Source: Ruminococcus sp.
GTDB taxonomy: Bacteria > Bacillota > Clostridia > Oscillospirales > Ruminococcaceae
Length of the DNA stretch: 9,946 bases
Direction: 5' to 3'
Assembly: GCF_019417665.1 (NCBI RefSeq)
Contig: NZ_DXUU01000068.1
Coordinates: 1 to 9,946, forward strand
Part shown: positions 1 to 6,496 of the stretch, in pieces
Layout of the letters: every line of letters starts with the position of its first letter
Position numbering within the stretch: position 1 is the first letter of the stretch
Program-made: the position numbers and the translations under genes
Notes under the pieces: generated by a model
What the model saw: only the letters and a program-made list of their open reading frames with translations
What the model was told of the DNA's origin: nothing
The model's database searches: none

Positions 1-109
1 TTATGGCAAAGAGGTTCCACCCGTTCCCATTCCGAACACGGCAGTTAAGCTCTTTCGCGCCTACGATACTTGGTCTTCTCGACCTGGGAAAATTGGTCAA
101 TGCCGGCTC
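1..109 (+). rRNA. rrf: 5S ribosomal RNA, 3' part (5' end outside window)
   Basis: The central stretch CCCGTTCCCATTCCGAACAC with the following GTTAAGCTCTTT is the hallmark helix II/III/loop B-C sequence of bacterial 5S rRNA, the small RNA of the 50S subunit. The first ten or so bases of the molecule lie before the window. The 3' end is placed near GCCGGC (102-107) by analogy and is uncertain by several bases. Two terminators follow immediately, as expected at the end of an rRNA operon. The loop E region (around 60-70 and 87-96) departs from the usual GAUGGUA/GAGAGUAGG sequence. This may be a lineage trait or a divergent copy. Confidence 0.93.
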
Positions 110-118
110 TCTCTATTG

Positions 119-145
119 GGCGCAATCTCCTCGATTGCGCCTTTT
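119..145 (+). terminator. Rho-independent terminator 1 after 5S rRNA
   Basis: A perfect 9-bp stem GGCGCAATC (119-127) / GATTGCGCC (133-141) with a 5-base loop is followed by TTTT. It sits about 10 bases beyond the 5S 3' end and should end the rRNA transcript. Confidence 0.9.
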
Positions 146-153
146 CTTGTTTT

Positions 154-184
154 AAGGTCTCTCTGATTTGGGGAGACCTTTTTT
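154..184 (+). terminator. Rho-independent terminator 2 (tandem)
   Basis: AAGGTCTC (154-161) pairs with GAGACCTT (173-180), extended by one G-U and one C-G pair, and runs into a six-T tract (179-184). It backs up the first terminator, an arrangement common after strongly transcribed rRNA operons. Confidence 0.88.
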
Positions 185-194
185 GTTTGTGGGC

Positions 195-223
195 TTGTCA
201 AGTGTATGGAATTATGCTATAAT
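195..223 (+). promoter_or_regulatory. Strong sigma-A promoter for the CBS/flavoprotein unit
   Basis: The -35 box TTGTCA (195-200) and the -10 box TATAAT (218-223) are separated by exactly 17 bases, and TGC directly before the -10 makes it an extended -10 promoter. Transcription should start near 230, giving a leader of about 29 bases. It follows directly on the rRNA terminators, so the downstream genes have their own transcription. No operator-like repeat is obvious. Confidence 0.85.
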
Positions 224-258
224 GAAAGCAATAAAGCTTCAAAAAGGAAGGCTATTCA

Positions 259-696
259 ATGAATATTATTTTTTTAATAAAGCCAAAATGTGACACTGCT
301 TTTTTATATACAGATGATTCCATTCGACAAGGTTTGGAAAAAATACATTATCACAAATATACCGCGATTCCGGTGATTGATCATGAGGGAATTTATCATG
401 GAACGATTACAGAGGGAGATTTTTTATGGCATATTTTGGGACGTGATGTACAGGGGGCATCCTTGTCTTGTGATATCCGCACGACGGAGCATGAATTGGT
501 TACCAATTTGCTGCGTCCGATGTTCAATCCGCCAGTGAATATTTATGCGACAATGGATGATTTGTTACAACGAGTCATGGATCAGAATTTTGTGCCAGTT
601 GTGGATGATCGAGGTGTTTTTGTGGGCATCATTACCCGAAAAGATGTCATTGGATATTTTGTAGGGTTGAATAAACCAGTTGATCCTGCCGAATAA
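259..696 (+). CDS. Small protein with two CBS domains (possible CbpB/DarB-like nucleotide sensor)
   Basis: This 145-residue cytosolic protein is essentially one CBS pair (Bateman module). CBS1 spans about residues 10-62 and contains YTAIPVID followed by G-x-I-T-E-G-D-F. CBS2 spans about 93-138 and contains FVPVVDD and GIITRKDV. CBS pairs bind adenine nucleotides such as AMP, ATP, SAM or cyclic-di-AMP. The length, the absence of any other domain and the YTAIPV motif resemble my recollection of B. subtilis DarB/Listeria CbpB, which bind c-di-AMP, but many stand-alone CBS proteins share these traits, so the ligand is inference. ATG 259 follows the RBS GGAAGG (246-251) by 7 bases. The flavoprotein gene starts 64 bases downstream with no terminator between, so the two are probably cotranscribed. 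The gene is visibly more AT-rich than its neighbours. Confidence 0.88.
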   Translation: MNIIFLIKPKCDTAFLYTDDSIRQGLEKIHYHKYTAIPVIDHEGIYHGTITEGDFLWHILGRDVQGASLSCDIRTTEHELVTNLLRPMFNPPVNIYATMDDLLQRVMDQNFVPVVDDRGVFVGIITRKDVIGYFVGLNKPVDPAE

Positions 697-760
697 TTCA
701 ACTGCATAAAACCAATTTTTCTTGGAATGCTAATGGTATTTCGAAAGGAGGCTAGGAAGG

Positions 761-2395
761 GTGAATCACTTATATGATGCTATTATTGTAGGTGGAGGTC
801 CTGCCGGACTTGCGGCTGCTATTTATCTGGCACGTGCCAAGTATCGAACTCTTTTGTTGGAAAAGGAGAAAATCGGCGGACAAATCGCCATTACTTCAGA
901 TGTAGAAAATTATCCGGGCATTTTGCACATTAGCGGTTCTTCGCTTATGCAGAATATGCAGCGCCAGGCGATGCAATTCGGTGCGGAGATTCGGACAGCT
1001 CAGGTGCTCCGATTGTCGTGTAGTGGACTTTTCAAGGAAGTTGTGACTGAAAAAGGGACATTTCACTCCCTAGGACTTATCTTGGCAACAGGCGCTGTAC
1101 CTCGGATGGCTGGATTCCAGGGTGAAGCAGAATTTCGGGGACGGGGCATCTCCTATTGTGCCACATGCGATGGTGCTTTATTTCAAGATATGGAAGTTTT
1201 CGTCATTGGCGGCGGATATTCGGCAGCTCAAGAAGCATTATTTCTTGCAAAATATGCCAGAAAGGTGATCATGTGCATTCGCCGGGATCAATTTTCCTGT
1301 GCAAAATCTCTTGCGGAACAAGTGCTGGCACATCCCAACATTGAAGTGCGGTTTCAGACGGAACTGGTAGCTGTGCAGGGTGACCAGATGCTACGTTCTG
1401 CGCTGCTCCGTCATTGCGTCACGGGAGAAACAGTGGAGTATACGCCGGCGGATGGGAATTCTTTTGGTGTATTTGTGTTTATCGGGTATATGCCGGAAAC
1501 ATCGCTCTTCCGGGAACAATTGGAATTGTCAGAGGGTGGATATCTGAAAACGGATATTCATCAGAAAACCAGCTGTGACGGCGTTTATGGTGCAGGGGAT
1601 GTCTGTGAGAAAAGCCTGCGGCAGATCGTCACAGCGGTTTCAGATGGTGCAGTTGCGGCGAATGCACTGGAACATGTGCTCACTGCACGACATGAAATGT
1701 ATCATATTCCAGCATTTCCTATGCCGCAAAAGAAAATTAATACTGAAACGCATCCTGTTCCTGAAAAAAAGGTCGATTCATCGAACTTTTTACCCATTGA
1801 AACACGAGGGCAGCTGGAGCAGCTGTTTCGTACGCTGAAAAAGCCCTTGTGTATCCGGCTGCATATGGGCAGCGGTGCGCTTTCTCAAAAGGCGCAGCGT
1901 TTTGTTCAGGAAGTTTGTGAGTTATCCGATTTTCTGCAATGGGAAACGGTGCCTCTGTCAAAAAAGGTAGAAAATCAATGTCCTGTACTGGAATTCTGTC
2001 AGGGAAACGGTACTTCTTATGGACTTTTTTTCCATGGGATTCCGGGCGGTCACGAGATGCAGTCTTTTGCCATGATGATCTACAATGTTGCCGGCAAAGG
2101 ACTGCCATTAGATGCAGAGGTTCGTGCAGCAATTGCTGCACTTCCGGCGCTGCATCTGGAAATCGCAGTGACATTATCCTGCACTATGTGTCCCGATACG
2201 GTCATTGCCGCAAGCCGATTTGCTCTGTTGAATCCACGAGTGCGAACGGATGTCTATGTGCTCCAGTGGCATGAAAAATTTCAGAAACAGCATGGAATCC
2301 TCAGTGTACCGTGTATTTTATGCCAGGGAAAGGTCATTGGTTTTGGAAAACGATCGGAACGGGAATTGTTGGAATTGATCCAAAAACAGGGATAA
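761..2395 (+). CDS. Thioredoxin reductase/AhpF-like flavoprotein with C-terminal tandem thioredoxin folds
   Basis: This is a 544-residue FAD/NAD(P)H disulfide reductase. Residues 1-310 are a thioredoxin-reductase core: FAD motif GGGPAG (11-16), redox pair CATC (133-136), NAD(P) motif IGGGYSAAQEA (149-159), RRDQF (173-177) and the second FAD motif GAGDV (277-281). After a linker (about 315-345), residues 346-544 resemble the N-terminal region of AhpF. An inactive fold carries HGIPGGHE (425-432), and an active fold carries CTMCPD (474-479) and the cis-proline segment SVPCILCQG (515-523). AhpF passes electrons from NADH through CxxC pairs to peroxiredoxin AhpC, so a similar relay is likely, but here the relay domain is at the opposite end. 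An extra CxxC (518-521) follows the cis-proline. No AhpC gene is in the window. The start is GTG 761, with AGGAGG (746-751) 9 bases upstream. Confidence 0.9.
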   Translation: MNHLYDAIIVGGGPAGLAAAIYLARAKYRTLLLEKEKIGGQIAITSDVENYPGILHISGSSLMQNMQRQAMQFGAEIRTAQVLRLSCSGLFKEVVTEKGTFHSLGLILATGAVPRMAGFQGEAEFRGRGISYCATCDGALFQDMEVFVIGGGYSAAQEALFLAKYARKVIMCIRRDQFSCAKSLAEQVLAHPNIEVRFQTELVAVQGDQMLRSALLRHCVTGETVEYTPADGNSFGVFVFIGYMPETSLFREQLELSEGGYLKTDIHQKTSCDGVYGAGDVCEKSLRQIVTAVSDGAVAANALEHVLTARHEMYHIPAFPMPQKKINTETHPVPEKKVDSSNFLPIETRGQLEQLFRTLKKPLCIRLHMGSGALSQKAQRFVQEVCELSDFLQWETVPLSKKVENQCPVLEFCQGNGTSYGLFFHGIPGGHEMQSFAMMIYNVAGKGLPLDAEVRAAIAALPALHLEIAVTLSCTMCPDTVIAASRFALLNPRVRTDVYVLQWHEKFQKQHGILSVPCILCQGKVIGFGKRSERELLELIQKQG

Positions 2396-2435
2396 TTCCG
2401 ACTCATATTGATCAGATAAAATATATACAATCAAC

Positions 2436-2480
2436 ATAACAAACCGGACGCACCACAATGTGATACGTCCGGTTTGTTAT
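2436..2480. terminator. Bidirectional terminator between convergent genes
   Basis: A perfect 15-bp stem, 2436-2450 pairing with 2466-2480, has the GC core CCGGACG/CGTCCGG flanked by A/T arms and a 15-base loop. U-rich ends are available in both directions. It lies 40 bases after the flavoprotein stop and about 37 bases beyond the stop of the minus-strand gene, so it can serve both. Confidence 0.85.
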
Positions 2481-2517
2481 ATATCAAGGTAATTCCGCAG
2501 AAGCTAGTTTGGATGTT

Positions 2518-3900
2518 TTACTGCAAATCGCTCAGTGCAATTGCCGGAGAGCCGATGTTCAGTATGTTCAGATACAGATTGTCCATTTTGTCTGCATCTA
2601 CTAAAAATGCAAGAGTGACTTCAGCAGATTCGCCTGGCGCAAGATCTGTCAGATTGTTTTTATGGTTGCTGTGACTGGTGGAAAAGCTGAATGCCATGTT
2701 GTCAGCTTTTAGGTGTATGCTGCTGTCGGTGGAATATGTGTCGCCAGTATCCCAGTCATAGATAACCTTTTCACCTTCGATCCAAAACAGAGACGGGCAC
2801 ACGCATTCTTCTACCGTTTCAGAGCCTATGTTGGTGTAGGTCAGGTGCATTACCAAAACTTTCTGAGGAATAGTTTCCTCTCGTATCTTTTCATCCAGCG
2901 TATTGACACCGTCTCCCATAGTGTACCATGTGCGGATATTGTCAGCCACAGTGCCGTCTGCTTTGGTGTAATCAGCATAGTTTGCTGGATTACCGCAGCC
3001 GTCTGTGGTGATGCCGTCGAAGGTGTCTTGTACACTGACACTGTCCACAGAGACAGAAACGGCACTTTCGGTTTCATAAAAATCGCTGTTTATAATCGTA
3101 TCTCCGATCTGGTAAATCTGGATGTCTTCCGGGGCAGGGTTGACGTCTTCGATCCCGGCCGGTTCCTCTTTTTCAGTATCCTCTGTCCATACTGTAGCAG
3201 TTTCTGTGTCTGCCGGCGTCAGGGATAGCTGAGCGGCAATTTGCTTTACTTCGTCTTCTGTGATATCTGAAGTGACGTACATTTCAACGGCATAAGGCGA
3301 ATCCGGGAAAGCGATCCAGATCTCACGGTCAAACACCTTGCCGCTCATGCCGGTGGTGTCATGTTTGGCGCAAAGAACGGTATTTTCACCGCAGGTATAG
3401 GTTTCCTGAGAAACAGTATAGGAAATCTGATGGGTGAGGGCTTCGCTTTCACTGCTCATCTTCCAGTATAGCATGGTAACGCCTCGATCCTGTGCATCCC
3501 GGTACTTGCCGTCTTTTTCTATATATTCCATGCCTTCAGGCATCCAGCCCACAGACAGCGCCATTGGCTGCGTGGATGCATTTGTTTCACTGCCGTTTTC
3601 GATGATCACATTCTGCTGATAAGCGCCTGTTTCTTGGAAATATGCGCTGAAGTGGCTGACAGCAAGGGCAGTGGACGGAACGAGTACCACAGCAGCGGCA
3701 ATGGCAACAGTTGCGGTAAGGGGCTTTTTCATACGGAAATTGTGCTTTTTCATCTTTGTGACCTCCATTTGGGTATTCATCCGGCTTTTTTTCTGCTGGT
3801 ACTGTTCGGAAAAGACGTGGGTCTCTGCATCTGGTGCGAAAGCATCCTCCACGATTCGTTCCCATTCTCTGTCATGATACGGAAAAGAGTTGCGTTTCAT
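2518..3900 (-). CDS. Single-pass membrane protein, probable anti-sigma/sensor partner of the adjacent sigma factor
   Basis: This 460-residue protein has a cytosolic N-terminus of about 60 residues, one hydrophobic helix (about 61-81) and a long extracellular part. Residues about 111-231 (SVGWMPEGMEY to VTSDITEDEVKQIAAQL) resemble the DUF4367-type domain found in Firmicutes membrane proteins encoded with sigma factors. A charged, Pro-containing linker follows. The C-terminal 200 residues look like an all-beta domain, reminiscent of DUF4352/telokin-like modules (LVMHLTYTNIG, APGESAEVTLAFLVD). The extracellular part has five cysteines (170, 177, 302, 366, 368). The chosen start at 3900 has AAAGGGGG (about 3910-3917) upstream, lies within the last 29 bases of the sigma gene, and so suggests translational coupling. 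No zinc anti-sigma motif is visible. The anti-sigma role is inferred from gene order and topology. Confidence 0.82.
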   Translation of the reverse strand: MKRNSFPYHDREWERIVEDAFAPDAETHVFSEQYQQKKSRMNTQMEVTKMKKHNFRMKKPLTATVAIAAAVVLVPSTALAVSHFSAYFQETGAYQQNVIIENGSETNASTQPMALSVGWMPEGMEYIEKDGKYRDAQDRGVTMLYWKMSSESEALTHQISYTVSQETYTCGENTVLCAKHDTTGMSGKVFDREIWIAFPDSPYAVEMYVTSDITEDEVKQIAAQLSLTPADTETATVWTEDTEKEEPAGIEDVNPAPEDIQIYQIGDTIINSDFYETESAVSVSVDSVSVQDTFDGITTDGCGNPANYADYTKADGTVADNIRTWYTMGDGVNTLDEKIREETIPQKVLVMHLTYTNIGSETVEECVCPSLFWIEGEKVIYDWDTGDTYSTDSSIHLKADNMAFSFSTSHSNHKNNLTDLAPGESAEVTLAFLVDADKMDNLYLNILNIGSPAIALSDLQ

Positions 3901-4426
3901 AGTATATGTCCCCCTTTTGTTTTCGGATGGTTTTCTTGGCACGTTCGAATCGTTTTCGGGCAGTTGCCTCCTGCATGGACAATTGAGATGCGATCTCCCG
4001 GAAGGACAATTCCTCCTGACAGCGCATCAGAACAATCTGCCGGTCTGTTTCGCTCAAAGGCTCTAGGAGTGCTGCAATGGCTTCTTCTTGTACGACATTT
4101 GCCAGGAGTTGTTCGATGTCATCTCTTTTATCCGGGATCTGCATGATCTTGTCATCCCATGCTGCCCACCGTGCAGATTCCTTCTGATTCTTACGGTATT
4201 GGTTGATGGCAGTGCTGCGGATGATACGAATGATGTAGCGTTTTGTCTGTTCACTGTCCACGTCGCCAATCTTGCGCAGATTCTGTATGATACGCAGAAA
4301 AGCGTCTGATACAGCATCCTCTGCCTGCTGTGTGTGGTGCAGGATGGCATAGGCAATGCGATACATGGGCTGTTCGTAGATATTGTAAAGATGGTTGAGT
4401 TTTTCTTGTTCTTCTGGTGTTGTCAT
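3872..4426 (-). CDS. RNA polymerase sigma-70 family factor, ECF-like (sigma2 + sigma4)
   Basis: This 184-residue protein has only sigma region 2 (about 10-80; NIYEQPMYRIAYAI, AEDAVSDAFLRI, RYIIRIIRSTAINQYRK) and sigma region 4 (about 118-170; LSETDRQIVLMRC, SFREIASQLSMQEATARKRFERAKK, a helix-turn-helix). That is the minimal ECF architecture. It would direct RNA polymerase to a specific promoter set. ATG 4426 is preferred over an upstream in-frame start at 4495 because the RBS AAAGAGGTGA (4431-4440) is placed correctly for it and the extra 23 residues overlap the promoter. Its 3' end overlaps the membrane protein gene by 29 bases. The same locus type, a sigma factor with a DUF-containing membrane partner, is common in Ruminococcaceae. 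The promoter it recognises is unknown. Confidence 0.93.
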   Translation of the reverse strand: MTTPEEQEKLNHLYNIYEQPMYRIAYAILHHTQQAEDAVSDAFLRIIQNLRKIGDVDSEQTKRYIIRIIRSTAINQYRKNQKESARWAAWDDKIMQIPDKRDDIEQLLANVVQEEAIAALLEPLSETDRQIVLMRCQEELSFREIASQLSMQEATARKRFERAKKTIRKQKGDIYYETQLFSVS

Positions 4427-4444
4427 ATGCTCACCTCTTTTCTT

Positions 4445-4490
4445 GGACGTCCTGTCTATTATAACAGATTTGCAGATAAATTTGTGACAT
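4445..4490 (-). repeat. Control module copy 1 (GGACGTCC, TATAAT, ATGTCACAAA)
   Basis: On the minus strand the order is ATGTCACAAA (4490-4481), 17 bases, TATAAT (4463-4458), 5 bases, then the palindrome GGACGTCC (4452-4445). The same three elements in the same order occur again at 4553-4597. Copy 1 coincides with the sigma operon promoter. Confidence 0.55.
4458..4466 (-). promoter_or_regulatory. Extended -10 promoter of the sigma operon
   Basis: Read on the minus strand, TGTTATAAT is a perfect extended -10 element. The -35 region 17 bases upstream (CACAAA) is poor, which extended -10 promoters tolerate. Transcription would start near 4451, inside the palindrome GGACGTCC (4445-4452), about 25 bases before the sigma ATG. 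This location for a palindrome is operator-like. Confidence 0.6.
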
Positions 4491-4552
4491 ATCATTCAAA
4501 GTTTTTTTGTGAAATGACAGAGCTTGCGATATACGGATGATTTGTGCAGTTC

Positions 4553-4597
4553 GGACGTCCGATTATAATAACCATTTGGAATAGCCTTTTGTGACAT
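4553..4597 (-). repeat. Control module copy 2 (GGACGTCC, TATAAT, ATGTCACAAA)
   Basis: On the minus strand ATGTCACAAA (4597-4588) is followed after 20 bases by TATAAT (4567-4562) and, 1 base on, by GGACGTCC (4560-4553), here extended to the 10-bp palindrome CGGACGTCCG. Palindrome and ATGTCACAAA are 35 bases apart start to start, against 36 in copy 1. It may be a second sigma-operon promoter or a binding site upstream of the peptidase gene. Confidence 0.5.
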
Positions 4598-4670
4598 CTG
4601 CACGTTTCGTTGGGTATGGTAAATTATATTAAAAATTGAGGAATATTTTTACACAAAATATATAAAAATA

Positions 4671-4679
4671 TGTTATAAT
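4671..4679 (+). promoter_or_regulatory. Extended -10 promoter of the dockerin peptidase
   Basis: TGTTATAAT is identical to the sigma operon's extended -10. A TTTACA at 4648-4653 resembles a -35 but is 20 bases away, so the promoter probably depends on the extended -10 or on an activator. The preceding 60 bases are very AT-rich, which could act as an UP element. The start would be near 4686, leaving a 32-base leader. Confidence 0.6.
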
Positions 4680-4717
4680 AGAAATATCAATTTTCAGAAA
4701 ACTGGAGGAATGGAAGG

Positions 4718-6370
4718 ATGAAGATCAGAAAGAAAATGGTTGCTGCGTTCTCCGGGGCATTGATTGCGGCGGTATCTTGTATGTGTTTCAGTTTGCAGGC
4801 GAATGCAGAGCTGGCACTGGTGGGCTATCGTGGAGACGTGAACCAGGATGGAACGCTTTCCGCTGCGGATATGGTGCAGCTGCAAAAATATCTGCTGGGA
4901 GAGGCTGCTTTTTCCACGGAAACGGAGTGGAGATACGGCGGCGATCTGAATGCAGACAATGCGGTCAACGGCATTGATCTTGGAATCCTGCGGCAGTGCC
5001 TGACAGGTACGTCCGAGTGGATCGGAATCTATGAGGAACGGGAAGACCCCACAGAACCCACGGAGCCGCTGGAAACGACAGTGACAACGGAAACGACCGT
5101 TCTCACAGAAACAACCACCACAGAGACGACAGCTGCAACGGAAATCACAACGGAAACTGTCGATGAATCGCCCTTCCTGGTTGCACCTATTGCAGATATT
5201 GACGCTTCGCTGCCGTCTCAGGGAGAAGCAAGCCTGGTGATCTTCTACATTGATTTCCCGGACTGTACCTATTCCAACAAGCTGTCCGCAGAAGAATTGC
5301 AGGAAATCGCTTTTGGACCGGAGAATACTTCGTCAGAGAATTATCCTTTTGAAAGCATGTCTGCATTCTATGCACGCTCTTCCAAGGGTGCTATGGAACT
5401 GAATGGACAGGTGTTCTCCTACACGGCGAAAAATTCCATCTCTGCTTACGGCACTGATAAGGTTGCTCTGGCAAAAGAATGTTTTGAGGCATTCAAGGAC
5501 AGCGTGGATTTCAGCCAGTATGACAGTGATGGAGACGGTAAGATCGATGCCACATTGTTTACCGTTCCAGAAACTGCGGATAATGACAACTGGTGGCCAT
5601 GTGCCGGCGGTTTCGGTGATGGGGAGTATACCGTGGACGGCGTGAAGGTGGGACATATCATCACCGGCAACGCTGATTCGGTGAGCATCACCAATTTTAA
5701 CAGCAGTTATCTTCACGAAATGGGACACTGCATGGGTCTGCCGGACTATTATTTGTATTATTCCGATGACGGAGAGGGTATGCACGGTTCTGCCGGAACA
5801 GAACTGATGGATATGGACGCCTATTCGGATTTCAGTGCCTTTTCCAAGCTCATGCTGGGCTGGTATCGGGAAGATCAGATCTCGGTCTATGATCCCTCTC
5901 AGGGCGCTCAGACATTCCAACTGAAAAGTGCACAGACAGGGGATGGCAATTGTGTGATCATTCCCTATGGCAAATTGGATGAAAAGTATTTCTCCGAGTA
6001 TTTCATTCTGGAATATTCTACAGTAGACGGAAATAACAGTGGTGTTGCATCCCAGTGGTGGACAGAAATTGACAGTGGTGTGCGAATCCAGCACATTCAG
6101 GCAGAGAAATATTCGGATTACTGGTGGACATATTTCAAGTATCAGAACGGTTCGGAATTTACCAACAATGACGATGACGGTATTCGGCTCATTCGGCTGG
6201 TCAATGACGGCGGCGGTGTTTTCAAGACCGGTGCTGCTATCGACAGTAATACTTCCGGCTTTGGGTGGTATGATGCCAATGAGGCAGAGACCATCGATCC
6301 GGGTGTGACTATTACAGTGGGTGCGCTGGAAGATGGTTCCTATACGGTGACCATTGCGCCGAAATCGTGA
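4718..6370 (+). CDS. Secreted dockerin-bearing zinc metallopeptidase, M6 (immune inhibitor A)-like
   Basis: This 550-residue exported protein begins with a signal peptide (basic MKIRKK, hydrophobic 8-27, likely cleavage after ANA at 30). A dockerin follows at about 38-97, with two calcium loops: D40-x-N42-x-D44-G with D51, and D76-x-N78-x-D80 with D87. Dockerins bind cohesin domains of scaffoldins and so attach enzymes to a cellulosome or the cell surface. Residues 110-150 are a Pro/Thr/Glu linker. The catalytic region (about 168-550) holds HEMGH (333-337) continuing into CMGLPDYY, the zinc-binding helix and glycine turn of M6 peptidases. It also has the calcium-like loop DSDGDGKID (269-277) and FSAFSKLMLGW (372-382), both typical of that family. 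The RBS GGAGG (4704-4708) is 9 bases before ATG. The gene is monocistronic, divergent from the sigma operon. A dockerin at the N-terminus is less common than at the C-terminus. The substrate is unknown. Confidence 0.92.
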   Translation: MKIRKKMVAAFSGALIAAVSCMCFSLQANAELALVGYRGDVNQDGTLSAADMVQLQKYLLGEAAFSTETEWRYGGDLNADNAVNGIDLGILRQCLTGTSEWIGIYEEREDPTEPTEPLETTVTTETTVLTETTTTETTAATEITTETVDESPFLVAPIADIDASLPSQGEASLVIFYIDFPDCTYSNKLSAEELQEIAFGPENTSSENYPFESMSAFYARSSKGAMELNGQVFSYTAKNSISAYGTDKVALAKECFEAFKDSVDFSQYDSDGDGKIDATLFTVPETADNDNWWPCAGGFGDGEYTVDGVKVGHIITGNADSVSITNFNSSYLHEMGHCMGLPDYYLYYSDDGEGMHGSAGTELMDMDAYSDFSAFSKLMLGWYREDQISVYDPSQGAQTFQLKSAQTGDGNCVIIPYGKLDEKYFSEYFILEYSTVDGNNSGVASQWWTEIDSGVRIQHIQAEKYSDYWWTYFKYQNGSEFTNNDDDGIRLIRLVNDGGGVFKTGAAIDSNTSGFGWYDANEAETIDPGVTITVGALEDGSYTVTIAPKS

Positions 6371-6406
6371 TCGATTTGACAAATTTCGCTATTTAGCGCA
6401 TTGTAG

Positions 6407-6470
6407 GCAGGCATGTTGTATTTTACGGGAATAGAAATAGTTCCTGAAAGAATGCAGTGTGCCTGCTTTT
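6407..6470 (+). terminator. Probable terminator after the peptidase gene
   Basis: GCAGGCA (6407-6413) pairs with TGCCTGC (6460-6466), which runs into TTTTTGTTTT. The intervening 46 bases can form an inner hairpin (GGGAA/TTCCT around 6428-6445). The outer stem is short for so long a loop, so efficiency is uncertain. A small separate hairpin CGCT/AGCG lies just before it, near 6388-6399. Confidence 0.6.
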
Positions 6471-6496
6471 TGTTTTCGAGATTTCTTTTCGGTAAT

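Noticed and set aside
1737..2174. 145-codon antisense frame over the AhpF-like domain
   Set aside because: The sense strand encodes conserved AhpF-like motifs throughout this region; the antisense frame has no domain or start signals.
3901..3942. Upstream start for the membrane protein at 3942
   Set aside because: The additional 14 residues lie inside the sigma coding sequence and have no well-placed RBS. ATG 3900 has AAAGGGGG at the right distance.
4445..4490. ECF-type promoter (TGTCAC with CGTC) for autoregulation of the sigma operon
   Set aside because: The two elements are 34 bases apart, far from the 16-17 bases ECF promoters need. A perfect extended -10 lies between them.
4427..4495. 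Upstream start for the sigma factor at 4495
   Set aside because: The 23 extra residues cover the predicted promoter and are unlike sigma region 2. ATG 4426 has a strong RBS.
5040..5165. Acg/Aca-rich repeat in the peptidase gene as a DNA repeat or array
   Set aside because: It encodes the low-complexity Thr/Glu linker in frame and has no regular period or spacers, so it is not a CRISPR array or a distinct repeat element.
5333..6382. 349-codon open frame antisense to the peptidase gene
   Set aside because: It is fully antisense to a gene with a signal peptide, dockerin and HEMGH motif. Its translation shows no recognisable domain and no RBS was seen.
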